Notes: generated by a model from the letters alone, not told the origin. 64,000 bases of DNA from Pseudomonas serbica (GCF_028823535.1 NZ_JAQIYM010000090.1:434001-498000); one strand, 5' to 3'; shown: positions 43,057 through 51,904, numbered from the stretch's first letter. Made by a program: numbers and translations.

Positions 43057-43647
43057 ATGACAATACATCGCAAACTATTGGTAATTGACCTTGACCAGAC
43101 CCTTATCCATGCGGACGAGAAGCCGTTTGAGCATGCGCAAACCAAGGTTGGCGAGTTTCACCTGGCCATTCGTCCAGGCATTGTCGAGATGCTTGAGCGG
43201 CTCCAGCCACACTATGATTTCGTGCTCTGGAGCAACAGCAGCCCTTCCTACATTCATGAAATGCTTGCTGCCTTCTGGCCAGAGCAAATCCCCATGACGG
43301 GCATCCTGTCACGCGCCGACTGCAGCAAGCTCGTCAAGCATGGTCAGGGGGAACCACACTTCAAGGATGTGAAAACCATCCGCGCCCGGTTTCCGCAGTA
43401 CCGCAGGGAAGATATCGTCGGAATCGACGATAAGCCTGAGGTCTACGCGAACAATTACGGCAACCTCATCCGGGTCGTACCTTACCGAGGGGAAAACGAC
43501 TACGAATTGGAACAATTGACGGATTACTTGATTTCCGTAGCCAACTGTCCCGATCTCAGAAAACTCGAAAAACGCGGTTGGAAAGCAGCCGTGCGCAAGC
43601 TAAGGTACCTGGCCGAGATTGTCGACGACGAGCCGGTGCCCAGCTGA
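43057..43647 (+). CDS. FCP1/SCP-like HAD phosphatase
   Basis: The 196-aa protein has the DLDQT motif (residues 11-15) of FCP1-type phosphatases. RPGIVEMLERLQPHYDFVLWSNSSPSY contains motif II, and VGIDDKPEVYANNYGNLIRV contains the acidic DD motif. This fold removes phosphate from phospho-Ser/Thr or small molecules. In bacteria the substrates are mostly unknown. It is tightly coupled to the YfbR-like gene (4 bases apart), which suggests a joint role in nucleotide or nucleic-acid phosphate turnover. Confidence 0.82.
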   Translation: MTIHRKLLVIDLDQTLIHADEKPFEHAQTKVGEFHLAIRPGIVEMLERLQPHYDFVLWSNSSPSYIHEMLAAFWPEQIPMTGILSRADCSKLVKHGQGEPHFKDVKTIRARFPQYRREDIVGIDDKPEVYANNYGNLIRVVPYRGENDYELEQLTDYLISVANCPDLRKLEKRGWKAAVRKLRYLAEIVDDEPVPS

Positions 43648-43690
43648 AAACACAACCACTCTTAAAGCTAGACGAAGGATTAACATCGCC

Positions 43691-44254
43691 ATGTCGGAAC
43701 AAATGGAAAGCGTTAAAGCGGTCTTGAACGCGCTTCTTGGCGGAGTAGAAGCCGATGGCCAAAGCGCTCTACAGCAGGTCTCCGAGGTGCCAGCGGTCAT
43801 CCAAGCTCGGGCAGCTGCAAAAGCCCTGAGCCTGGACACGTTCTACTTCGCACTTCCCTACAGGCTAAATCAGATGGTCGATGCCATTCTCGAGGCCGAG
43901 CTTCCAGGCAACGGGAACGCTCAATTTCTGATGGGGAATTCGAGCTTCGTCAGTAACCACCTCGACGAAATTTTTACAAAATTCGAGGGCAGCGCTTGCA
44001 GCCATGACAAGACGAGGACTGTGTTGAGGGGATTGATGCGCTTCTTCAGCACCGAGCAGCCGATCTCATTCAACTACGGGCAGGAGTACACCTTCGGCCT
44101 GCCGAAGAAGGTGCTAAAAAGTCATGACTCGATTGTTGAATATTTCAAAGGGCTGCGGCACCTGTTTTACGGAAACCCGGATTACTACCTCAAAGCCATG
44201 CAAAACATCATTGCCGACCATGCCCGCGCCAGCACCGGAACTGATAAAACCTGA
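43691..44254 (+). CDS. hypothetical protein, 187 aa
   Basis: The start at 43691 has a GAAGGA box. The soluble, helical protein has no recognised motif. The last part (FKGLRHLFYGNPDYYLKAMQNIIADH) is aromatic and looks compact. It is co-directional with the HD and HAD genes after a 43-base gap. Confidence 0.65.
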   Translation: MSEQMESVKAVLNALLGGVEADGQSALQQVSEVPAVIQARAAAKALSLDTFYFALPYRLNQMVDAILEAELPGNGNAQFLMGNSSFVSNHLDEIFTKFEGSACSHDKTRTVLRGLMRFFSTEQPISFNYGQEYTFGLPKKVLKSHDSIVEYFKGLRHLFYGNPDYYLKAMQNIIADHARASTGTDKT

Positions 44255-44325
44255 CAATAAAGCGCATATGTCTTTTATTTAGCTTGGGGTACCATTGGGT
44301 TAGGTAATAGTCCAATAGGTGTCCC

Positions 44326-44868
44326 ATGCTTCCTCAGCCGCAGCATCCCATCCATTATGTCTTTGGTGTTGTTAGCCACGCCCCTTCGGTGTTCGAAGCT
44401 TGGGTGCACGAGTCTCTGAAGATCAAACTCCAATACCACTTCCTTTACCTCGCATTCTTTTTCTACGTCGGGTATTCGGTCGGCGGTGTTCGTTTTGGCA
44501 TCGACCTCGCCGGCATCGGTGTAATGGCTACATTTCTGATGGCACTTCCTTCCCACATCCTGTCGCCAAAACCCTTCTCGCTCGAGCTCCTGTCGGACGC
44601 TTACTTCAACGCAGTATTGGCTTTCCACGGATTTTTTCTGACCTACTTCGTTCTGTTTAACATCCTGTCGTTGCCGGCCCATTATTTTGGGTTTTTCACG
44701 TTGGGGTACAGCAATGCACTGATTTCTCTTTCGATGGCCTTGATTGTGGGCTACAGCCAGCAGATGGCAGTCACCACTAACCATAAGGTCAACTGGTTGT
44801 CTGTCCCGCTGATTTCCATTGGCCTGGCCTACGGCATGTTCTCCGCATTGTCGACCGCGACGCCTTAA
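44326..44868 (+). CDS. integral membrane protein, 180 aa
   Basis: Four to five hydrophobic segments are visible (about residues 40-55, 60-77, 92-117, 122-143 and 155-175). The start at 44326 has an AATAGG box. There are no charged motifs that point to a transporter family, and the function is unknown. Confidence 0.65.
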   Translation: MLPQPQHPIHYVFGVVSHAPSVFEAWVHESLKIKLQYHFLYLAFFFYVGYSVGGVRFGIDLAGIGVMATFLMALPSHILSPKPFSLELLSDAYFNAVLAFHGFFLTYFVLFNILSLPAHYFGFFTLGYSNALISLSMALIVGYSQQMAVTTNHKVNWLSVPLISIGLAYGMFSALSTATP

Positions 44869-44883
44869 AACATTGACCTTTAA

Positions 44884-44912
44884 TTGTCATTTTGCGACGT
44901 TACTGGTATAAA
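44884..44912 (+). promoter_or_regulatory. sigma-70 type promoter of the TerD gene
   Basis: TTGTCA (44884-44889) and TATAAA (44907-44912), 17 bp apart, lie just before the TTG start at 44948. Confidence 0.7.
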
Positions 44913-44947
44913 AGGCCACTACTCAACCTTCACACGGAGTCTATTCG

Positions 44948-45556
44948 TTGAACACACCTGTCGTTGCTACCACCATCACCCTGGCCAAGTGCCAGAAACT
45001 GAGCCTGAAAAAAACACGACCAAGCCTGACCGAGGTTCGTGTCGCCATCTCCTGGAACGTCAGTGAAAAGAATGGGCCGAAGGTCGACGTCGACCTGAGT
45101 GCTCTGTTGCTCGATAAAGACAACCGCATCATGACCGAGCAGGACTTCATTTTTTACCACCAACACAGCTCGCCTGATGGTTCGGTTCTCTACCTCGGCG
45201 ATAACCGTGAAGGCTCCAAGGAAGGTGAGGAAGGCGACAGCGAGGCAATCAGAGTCGTGCTTGATGGCGTCCCTGAGCGCATCAAGCGCATCCTTTTTGT
45301 GGTCACCATCGACGACGCGATCAAGCTTCGTCAGAACTTCGGCTTGGCCAAAAACGCCGTTGCTCGCCTGTTTGACAACACCACCGGCCAGGAAATCGCC
45401 CGTTGGCCTTTGAAAGACGACTACAAGGAAGACGTCGCCATGCTCATGTGCGACCTTCACCGAAATGAAGCCGGATGGGACTACGAGCCCATTGGCCAGG
45501 GTTACAAAGGTGATTTGGGTGGTATCTGCGCAGATCACGGCCTGGTTTTCGCGTAA
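44948..45556 (+). CDS. TerD-family protein (orphan)
   Basis: The start is a TTG at 44948 with an ACGGAG box. The 202-aa beta-rich protein has the Ca-binding TerD pattern: DVDLSALLLDKDNRIMTEQDFIFYHQ (quoted in part), SPDGSVLYLGDNREG, EGDSEAIRVVLDGVPE, FVVTIDDAIKLRQNFG and NTTGQEIARWPL. TerD proteins act in tellurite, phage and stress resistance, usually beside terZABCEF. None of those genes is present here, so this is a stand-alone member whose partner lies elsewhere or is lost. Confidence 0.9.
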   Translation: MNTPVVATTITLAKCQKLSLKKTRPSLTEVRVAISWNVSEKNGPKVDVDLSALLLDKDNRIMTEQDFIFYHQHSSPDGSVLYLGDNREGSKEGEEGDSEAIRVVLDGVPERIKRILFVVTIDDAIKLRQNFGLAKNAVARLFDNTTGQEIARWPLKDDYKEDVAMLMCDLHRNEAGWDYEPIGQGYKGDLGGICADHGLVFA

Positions 45557-45574
45557 GCTGTCCGCAAAAGAAAA

Positions 45575-45599
45575 GCCCTGGCAATGCCAGGGTTTTTTT
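45575..45599. terminator. rho-independent terminator after the TerD gene
   Basis: CCCTGGC-aat-GCCAGGG, then seven Ts. Before the IS605-type insertion it would also have ended ligA from the other side (a run of As lies at 45571-45574). Confidence 0.85.
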
Positions 45600-45654
45600 G
45601 TGCCCGCCGCTACTGGAGGCGGGAGACGTATCCCCCGCCCCTAGCTAACGTTAC

Positions 45655-46891
45655 CTAAAAAGCGCGAAATGCTCCACCCAATTGAGCCAAGCAGGAGCCT
45701 GCGACTTCACTAACAATTGGCTGGAGATGGATAGCGCAGCGGCGTAGCCGCCGTGCTCTTGATATTCCAACCATTGATGTTATATTGACATCCATGACCG
45801 ATATGAAATCGACCAAAACCCTGAAGATTCGAGTACGTGACAAGCACGCGGCGCAGCTGCGTGAGTGGTCTCGTGCGGTGAATTTCGTGTGGAATTATGT
45901 GAACGAACTGAGCAGTCGCTCGATTCGTGAGCATAGTCGTTTCCTGTCCGCTTTTGATCTGCACAAATACACGAACGGCGCCGGCAAGGATCTGAACCTC
46001 CACAGCCAGACTGTGCAGGGCATCAGCGACGAATACGTCACCCGTCGAAAGCAGTTCAAAAAGCGCCAGCTCCGCTGGCGCTGTTCTGGCGGCGCCAAGC
46101 GCAGCCTGGGCTGGGTACCCTTCAAAGTCGGAGCTGCGAAGTTCCAGAGCGGCCAAGTCGTCTTCAACAAGCAGCATTTCAAGGTCTTCGACAGCTACGG
46201 CCTGTCCAACTTCAAATTCCGTTCCGGCAGCTTCAACGAAGATTCGCGGGGCCGCTGGTATTTCAACGTTGTTGTTGACGTCGACCGTCAGCTGTCTGCC
46301 GGCCAAAGTGATATCGGCATCGACCTGGGCCTGAAAACCACAGCCACCTGCAGCGACGCTGAAAAGCTCGACAGTGGCAAGTTCTATCAGGGCCTTGAAA
46401 AGGCACTTGGCGTCGCCCAGCGGGCGGGCCGCAAGGCCCGCGTGAGGGCCATCCACGCCAAGATCGCCAACCGGCGCAAGGATGCCCTGCACAAATTCAG
46501 CAACGCGCTCGTAGCGCGTTGCGGGCTGATTGTCGTGGGCGATGTCAGCTCACAGAAACTCGTGAAAACCAACATGGCTAAGTCGGTGCTGGACGCCGGC
46601 TGGGGCCAGCTGAAGTCGATGCTGGAATACAAGTGCGATCACGCAGGCATCGTTTTCATGGTCGTAAACGAAAAGAACACCACCCAAACCTGTTCGAGCT
46701 GCAAGCAATTGCCGGACTCGAGGCCGAGAGGTATCGCAGGGCTTGGAATAAGAGAATGGACTTGTTGTGGGTGCGGTGTCACTCACGACCGCGACGTTAA
46801 CGCCGCAAAGAACATTCTCGCGCTCGGACATGGGCGTCTAGCTGTAGGAATCCCCCACCATTTCAGTTGAATTGGTGGGGGTGGATGTCAA
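45655..46891 (+). mobile_element. TnpB-only IS200/IS605-family element, 1237 bp
   Basis: The left end follows TTAC (45651-45654), the target tetranucleotide of IS608-like elements, and the right end finishes with TCAA (46888-46891). A left-end hairpin pairs CTCCA-c-CCAATTG (45672-45684) with CAATTGG-c-TGGAG (45714-45726). A right-end hairpin pairs CCCCCACCA (46852-46860) with TGGTGGGGG (46873-46881). No TnpA gene is present, so the element depends on a transposase in trans. There is no target duplication, as expected for the family. Joining the flanks restores a complete ligA end. Confidence 0.82.
45794..46870 (+). CDS. tnpB: TnpB RNA-guided endonuclease
   Basis: The 358-aa product is an IS605-family TnpB, which uses an RNA made from the element's right end to cut DNA at the empty target. 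RuvC motif I is DIGIDLGLKTT (Asp at about residue 176) and motif III is DRDVNAAKN (about 332). A C4 zinc ribbon consists of CSSCKQ and CCGCG. At the usual motif II the sequence is VVGDVSS instead of a glutamate. A glutamate sits later, in VVNEKNTTQTC (about 293), as in TnpB groups with a relocated catalytic residue. There is no clear ribosome binding site; the ATG at 45803 is an alternative start. Confidence 0.88.
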   Translation: MTDMKSTKTLKIRVRDKHAAQLREWSRAVNFVWNYVNELSSRSIREHSRFLSAFDLHKYTNGAGKDLNLHSQTVQGISDEYVTRRKQFKKRQLRWRCSGGAKRSLGWVPFKVGAAKFQSGQVVFNKQHFKVFDSYGLSNFKFRSGSFNEDSRGRWYFNVVVDVDRQLSAGQSDIGIDLGLKTTATCSDAEKLDSGKFYQGLEKALGVAQRAGRKARVRAIHAKIANRRKDALHKFSNALVARCGLIVVGDVSSQKLVKTNMAKSVLDAGWGQLKSMLEYKCDHAGIVFMVVNEKNTTQTCSSCKQLPDSRPRGIAGLGIREWTCCGCGVTHDRDVNAAKNILALGHGRLAVGIPHHFS

Positions 46892-46911
46892 GATAGCAGC
46901 GCTAACAGATC
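46740..46911 (+). ncRNA. predicted omega (reRNA) guide RNA of TnpB
   Basis: By family analogy the guide RNA covers the end of tnpB and the right-end hairpin. It continues into flanking DNA, whose first bases (gatagcagcgctaac, from 46892) act as guide. That guide matches the interrupted site next to TTAC. The 5' limit is a guess. Confidence 0.4.
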
Positions 46912-48900
46912 GTTCTCATCGAGAGGTGGCACACCAAGCTCGCTGGCGGTAGTCACCTTCTTGCGCGACTTGCCCCCAGTGTCAATGCCACAGATCAGGC
47001 CGGTAGTTTTCTTCGACACGGAGCCAGACACGCGTGCACCGCAAGCTTCGAGCCTTGCCTGAGCCTGATCACGACTCATGGTCTCCAGGGTGCCGGTGAT
47101 CACGTAAGTTTTGCCGACCAGACTAGTACCTTTTTCCGACTTGGCCTGAATCACCACGCCGAGCTCCAGCATCCGCTCTACCATGAGGCGAATCTGCGCG
47201 CCTGGCGCGAAAGCCTTCAGAATGGACGTCGCCGTGATATCGCCAATGTCGTCGATGACGATCAGTTGTTGGTAAGTGGCTGACATCACCGCGTCCAGGT
47301 CGACAAAGTTGCTGGCCAGGATCTTGCTGGTACCGGTTCCGACCTGACGAATACCCAGTGCTTCGATAAACCGCTGCAGGCTTGGGTTCTTGGCAGCCTC
47401 AATCGCCGCTAGCAGGTTCGTGGCTGATTTGTCCCCAAACGAAGGCAGGCGCGAGAGATCTTCCCTGGTCAGCGCAAATACATCAGCCAGGTCGTGCACC
47501 AGGCCCAACTCGCACAGGCTGGCGACCGTGCTGTCGCCCAGCTGATCAATGTCCAGCCGGGTACGCCCGCCAGCATGAATGATTTTTTCTTCACGCTGCG
47601 CCGAGCAGTTGTAGTCCCCGGTGCAGTACAGCGTCGACTTCTCCATAACCACAGGAGCGCCGCAGCACGGACAAGCCGTAGGAACCTGTACCGGTGCGGC
47701 CCCGTCAGGACGCTTGGATTCGACTACGCCCATGAACTGGGGGATCACGTCGCCAGCGCGGCGAATAATGCCAGTGTCGCCCAGGTGCAGGTTGTACAGG
47801 GCAACACGCTTGTAGTTGAACAAGGTCGCGTTGGAAACTGTTACACCGCCCACATGCACAGGCTGCAATCGAGCCACTGGCGTCAACTGACCGGTGCGCC
47901 CAACTTGGCAATCCACATCCAGCAGTGGGGTCATTTCTTCCTGCGCCGGGAATTTCCAGGCCCTCGCCCAACGTGGAACACGGGAGATGAATCCGAGTTC
48001 CATCTGATAGGCGAGCTTATTCACTTTGAAGACGACACCGTCAATGTCGTAATCCAGATTGTCGCGCTCAGCGAGAATGGCTTCGTGCGCTGCTTTAGCG
48101 CCGGCGAGTCCCTTGACCAGCTTGATATCCTTGGTGACCGGGATACCCCACGACGCCAGGGCAGCCATGGCCTCGGTGTGCGTGTCGAAGCTGCGACCTG
48201 GGCACTGCGCAAGGACGTAAGCGCAAAACACCATCGGGCGCTTGGCAGCAATGGAAGAGTCCAATTGCCGCATCGTACCCGCTGCTGCGTTCCGAGTGTT
48301 GGCAAATGGCTTGATGCCCTGCTCTACCAACTCTTCGTTCATCTTTTCGAAGCCTTTGCGCGACATGTAGGCTTCACCACGGATTTCCAGAAATTCTGGG
48401 TAATCGCCCGTCAACTGCAATGGCAAATTCTTGATGGTGCGCACGTTGTGTGTGATGTCCTCACCCTTAGCGCCATCACCTCGACTTACGCCCTGTTCCA
48501 GCAGGCCATGGCGATACTTGACCGATACGGCCATGCCATCAAGTTTTGGCTCCGTGGAATACTCGATGTCTGTATCGTCGAGTTCCGTTGCCACCTCGAC
48601 GTCAAATTTTGAATAGTCATCGTCTTCGAATGCGTTGTCGAGGCTCAGCATCGGCACTTCGTGCACCACCTGCTCAAGGCTACTCGCCACATACCCGCCC
48701 ACCTTGTGAATCGGCGAGCCCTCCGAATGGTACTGCGGGTTGGCCTTTTCCAGTGCAACCAGCGCTTTGAATTTCGCATCGTACTCCCTGTCCGAAACGT
48801 TCGGATTGTCGAGTACGTGGTAGTTGTGGTTGTACGAATCGATCTCGGCCCGCAAGGCCAAAAGTTGTTCCAGGGCGGGGCTGTGGGTGACGCCGGTCAT
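46888..48900 (-). CDS. ligA: NAD-dependent DNA ligase
   Basis: LigA seals nicks using NAD. The 670-aa length equals the usual bacterial enzyme. The adenylated lysine lies in KLDG at residues 119-122. A domain Ia stretch (HNYHVLDNPNVSDREYD), the OB fold, a four-Cys zinc site (CPCC and C-x5-C in YCTGDYNCSA), helix-hairpin-helix repeats and a BRCT domain (VGKTYVITGTLETMSRDQ) are all present. The start at 48900 has a GAAGGG box. An IS605-type element ends exactly in its stop codon. A complete plasmid copy suggests a role in the plasmid's own replication. Confidence 0.95.
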   Translation of the reverse strand: MTGVTHSPALEQLLALRAEIDSYNHNYHVLDNPNVSDREYDAKFKALVALEKANPQYHSEGSPIHKVGGYVASSLEQVVHEVPMLSLDNAFEDDDYSKFDVEVATELDDTDIEYSTEPKLDGMAVSVKYRHGLLEQGVSRGDGAKGEDITHNVRTIKNLPLQLTGDYPEFLEIRGEAYMSRKGFEKMNEELVEQGIKPFANTRNAAAGTMRQLDSSIAAKRPMVFCAYVLAQCPGRSFDTHTEAMAALASWGIPVTKDIKLVKGLAGAKAAHEAILAERDNLDYDIDGVVFKVNKLAYQMELGFISRVPRWARAWKFPAQEEMTPLLDVDCQVGRTGQLTPVARLQPVHVGGVTVSNATLFNYKRVALYNLHLGDTGIIRRAGDVIPQFMGVVESKRPDGAAPVQVPTACPCCGAPVVMEKSTLYCTGDYNCSAQREEKIIHAGGRTRLDIDQLGDSTVASLCELGLVHDLADVFALTREDLSRLPSFGDKSATNLLAAIEAAKNPSLQRFIEALGIRQVGTGTSKILASNFVDLDAVMSATYQQLIVIDDIGDITATSILKAFAPGAQIRLMVERMLELGVVIQAKSEKGTSLVGKTYVITGTLETMSRDQAQARLEACGARVSGSVSKKTTGLICGIDTGGKSRKKVTTASELGVPPLDENDLLALLS

Positions 48901-48931
48901 AAGAATCCCTTCAGGGGTTATTGATTCCAAA

Positions 48932-48959
48932 ATGATACCAGACATAGGGTTTTTGTCAA
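48932..48959 (-). promoter_or_regulatory. sigma-70 type promoter of ligA
   Basis: Minus strand TTGACA (48959-48954) and TATCAT (48937-48932), 16 bp apart, about 30 bases before the ligA start. Confidence 0.8.
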
Positions 48960-49030
48960 TTAACGAGATTCGTTGATACCCCCCTGTATCCACGTCAATA
49001 ATGGATGAAAACCCCTGTGGAAAATGAACC

Positions 49031-50935
49031 ATGGCTACGACCACCCTCGAGCAAGACGCCGCCGTTCTGTTTCAGCGAGCACTACAAGAAAACCACTTAG
49101 GACTGGTCACCGCCCTTAAGATGACTGTCCCGGCAGGTGATCTGGCTGACGCCCTAAAACGCGAAATCAAGCCTGACCAGGAAATTTCTCCGGCTTGGAT
49201 GGATGCACTCACTCGTCCAACCTATGACCTGCTGGATGCCCGAAAACTGACCAATGCCGATTTAATGTCCAACCCTGCTTATGCGCAATTCATTACTTCC
49301 TTGTTCGAGTCGACCAAAGACCGCGACAGTCAGCACGCCCTACTCCATGGGCTTACAGCAGCAAGTCAGCACGGCCTGGCCCTCCAGATGTTCACGCAAA
49401 TGGCCGATCCATCGTCGTTCGCCAGCTACTTCAAAACCTACATCGCAAAAGTGGCGGCACAATATCCAGCGTATTTCTTTAGTGAAACGGGTACGACCAA
49501 TAACCTGACGCCAGCCAGCCTAGAATTGCTGGATAAACTGGATCTCGACGTGCCGGCGCATTTCACGGCCAAAAATTACCCAGATTCAAACAGATCCGGT
49601 GATCAAGTCTGGAACGCCTCACGATTCAGCATGAACATCTCTCGCGTCGGCGCAGTGGCGAACGAGCATAAGCTTGAGGTGCCTACGGCCAAGCGCGTGG
49701 GTGGCGGGCCGCTGGTGATCAACAATGCAGCTTTGGCCAATGCCTACATGACTGAATACGCCCGCATCGATGCCGGTCTGGGTGCATGGCACCAGGAGAA
49801 CTTTCCCCGCTACCTGCCTGTCCTTGCCGACGCCAGCAGTCGGGACGAGCTGGTAGCGCGTGGTGGTGTGCGCATCAAGCCAAACATTACTGATGAATAT
49901 CAATACGGCCTCGGAACTGAGGAAACGAAAACCTGGACTAACCCTTCCCATGGATTCAGTCCGATCAACCCTGGCGATGACCTCGATAAAAATCAGATTC
50001 TGCTGGCCATGTCACTGCTGTCGCTTCAACAAATCGGTGACTTGATAAAAACCAATAACCAGCAAATCGTGTTAGTGCCGGCAGAACAGCTGCAAGCGCT
50101 GGCCATTGAACCCACCGCGCCGCCTGAGGCGTTGAAAGTGGCAATGCGTTACCACCGCCCTGAATTGCTCATCACCGACCTCTACAACGTCTCCAAGGAT
50201 TGTTTCACTCAGATACCAACCAGTTTGTATTTGAGAGGTATCGAAGTGAAATACGCGCAGAACCAAAGCCTGTATATCTACTCCGGCCTCAGCGAAGACC
50301 CTGATTACCCAAGCTGTTTCGTGTCTGAAGCCGAAATCGAAGGAATGTTCAAAAACTTCACAAGAAGGGGCGTCGTCGACCCGGACGCAGAAAAGCTGAT
50401 GATATGTGAGAAACCTCATCTCACCCTGGCGGAAAACGTCACAATTGCGCATGCGGTTCTGCAAGGTGTCACCGACCAGATCGGCTGCAAACCCGGTGTC
50501 AGCTTTCGGGGTTCCCCTGAGTTCATGAGAGCCTTGGCTGGGTCTAGAATTCCGACGACCGAGCCAGGAGGTATGACGGATATCAATGGCAATAACCAAG
50601 CTTGGTATACGTCCAATGAAGGTAAGCGTGTCGGTGCTTGCTTGGGCTCGGTCGGCTATGACTATGGCCTCCTTAAACTGTCGATTTCTGAGTTGCTGAC
50701 CAAGGGCTGCCGCATGAAAGAAAGCGCTAGCGAGGACGCAAAAACCGCCAAACAAAGAATCCTTGGTCTGCTGGATCGGCACTCGCTGGAGGACATTGTC
50801 GCCAATATGAAAACCGACGCTCAATTCAAGTTTGTGAACGAAAACTTCGACCTGATGCCTCTGGTGCAAACGCTGCCCAAGAAGTTCTCGCTGACTGTAG
50901 CGAAGGACAACTTCACCAAAGACCTCGGTTTGTAG
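49031..50935 (+). CDS. unknown protein with FTKDLGL C-terminal tail, 634 aa
   Basis: The ATG at 49031 follows a GTGGAAAATGAACC leader. This is the largest member of the tail set; its end is LTVAKDNFTKDLGL. The N-terminal 170 residues are helical. The middle is a mixed alpha/beta domain of unknown type (ISRVGAVANEHKLEVPTAKR) with no motif I can name. It is divergent from ligA and convergent with two more tail-type genes. A bidirectional terminator separates them. Confidence 0.8.
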   Translation: MATTTLEQDAAVLFQRALQENHLGLVTALKMTVPAGDLADALKREIKPDQEISPAWMDALTRPTYDLLDARKLTNADLMSNPAYAQFITSLFESTKDRDSQHALLHGLTAASQHGLALQMFTQMADPSSFASYFKTYIAKVAAQYPAYFFSETGTTNNLTPASLELLDKLDLDVPAHFTAKNYPDSNRSGDQVWNASRFSMNISRVGAVANEHKLEVPTAKRVGGGPLVINNAALANAYMTEYARIDAGLGAWHQENFPRYLPVLADASSRDELVARGGVRIKPNITDEYQYGLGTEETKTWTNPSHGFSPINPGDDLDKNQILLAMSLLSLQQIGDLIKTNNQQIVLVPAEQLQALAIEPTAPPEALKVAMRYHRPELLITDLYNVSKDCFTQIPTSLYLRGIEVKYAQNQSLYIYSGLSEDPDYPSCFVSEAEIEGMFKNFTRRGVVDPDAEKLMICEKPHLTLAENVTIAHAVLQGVTDQIGCKPGVSFRGSPEFMRALAGSRIPTTEPGGMTDINGNNQAWYTSNEGKRVGACLGSVGYDYGLLKLSISELLTKGCRMKESASEDAKTAKQRILGLLDRHSLEDIVANMKTDAQFKFVNENFDLMPLVQTLPKKFSLTVAKDNFTKDLGL

Positions 50936-50944
50936 CCAACAAAA

Positions 50945-50972
50945 ACGCTCCCCTCGGGGAGCGTCTTCTTTT
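50945..50972. terminator. bidirectional terminator
   Basis: A 9-bp perfect stem (ACGCTCCCC / GGGGAGCGT) with T runs on both sides serves the 49031 gene and the convergent 50985 gene. Confidence 0.85.
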
Positions 50973-50984
50973 CCGCCGAAGCTT

Positions 50985-51869
50985 CTAGAGCGCCAGCGAG
51001 TGCTCGAATGCCTTGCCGCGCATCTGCAGGCTCTGAATACTCTTGACCGCCGCGTCCAAGCCCAACTTGAACGCCATCAGTCGCAGCTCGTCAGTGTTCA
51101 GATCCGCCTTGATCGCGTCGTCATCCATGGACAGAATCTCGTTGATCACCACGGTCGCCGCGCTTTTGTGTTTGTCCACCAGCTCCTCAGTGTCGCCGGC
51201 ATACTTGGAGCGACGAATCATGTGCCGCATCACGTCAGCCCAATTGCGCGGTTGCCCGGAGAAATTCACCGAGGCTGCAATTGAGTGCATGACCTGCTTT
51301 TTCGCACTCGGTGTCACCGCACATTCGTGTGCACGGATAAACGATTGATTGCCGCAGTAAACGGTAACCAGGTCGTCCGAGAAGGGTTTCCAGATCATCG
51401 GGATCTTGGCCATGACCTCGTCATCGAGGGTCGCGAACACTTGAACGGCCAGGTGTTTTTGCGATTGTTTACTCATCTGTCCGATGATGTCCAAGCCCAG
51501 GCGCAGGCGGTCATGTGTAAGAGCGTGAGACAGGCATGATTGCCACAGGTCTGGCGAGGTCTTGGGGAGGAAGCCCTGTAGTGACCACATCTTGAGCTGC
51601 GTGCGAGCAAACGATTCGGGCAAGTACTTCATCGTGTTGACGAAGATGCCCTTGCCAAGCCCTGAGACCCCGGTAACGGCGTCTATGAGCGCACGGTAGG
51701 CATCGTGGTCAACATCGTTACAAATCGTCTCCCCGTTCACCAGGAGCGTCCTGCTGACTTGAATGGCCAGGTTCTGGTCACTCGAGACTGTGGAGATCCA
51801 GGCGTCAAACGCACCGTTCAGCCGACTTTCGGCGCTCAGCTTATGGGTTATCGATTCATTCAACGTCAC
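50985..51869 (-). CDS. unknown protein with variant tail (FEHSLAL), 294 aa
   Basis: The GTG start at 51869 has a GTGAGG box. The soluble, helical protein ends LQMRGKAFEHSLAL. This keeps the Phe and the Leu-x-Leu of the tail family but has His-Ser instead of the acidic residue, and Ala instead of Gly. It is 35 bases downstream of another tail-family gene, in the same operon. Confidence 0.75.
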   Translation of the reverse strand: MTLNESITHKLSAESRLNGAFDAWISTVSSDQNLAIQVSRTLLVNGETICNDVDHDAYRALIDAVTGVSGLGKGIFVNTMKYLPESFARTQLKMWSLQGFLPKTSPDLWQSCLSHALTHDRLRLGLDIIGQMSKQSQKHLAVQVFATLDDEVMAKIPMIWKPFSDDLVTVYCGNQSFIRAHECAVTPSAKKQVMHSIAASVNFSGQPRNWADVMRHMIRRSKYAGDTEELVDKHKSAATVVINEILSMDDDAIKADLNTDELRLMAFKLGLDAAVKSIQSLQMRGKAFEHSLAL

Positions 51870-51904
51870 AGCAACCTCACTTTCAATTTTATCGGCGTCG
51901 GGCC

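Noticed and set aside
45655..46891. Complete autonomous IS605 element
   Set aside because: No TnpA (Y1 transposase) gene is present; the 1237 bp are filled by tnpB and the two ends.
47494..48612. Plus-strand reading frame of 372 codons
   Set aside because: It is opposite ligA, which is a certain gene.
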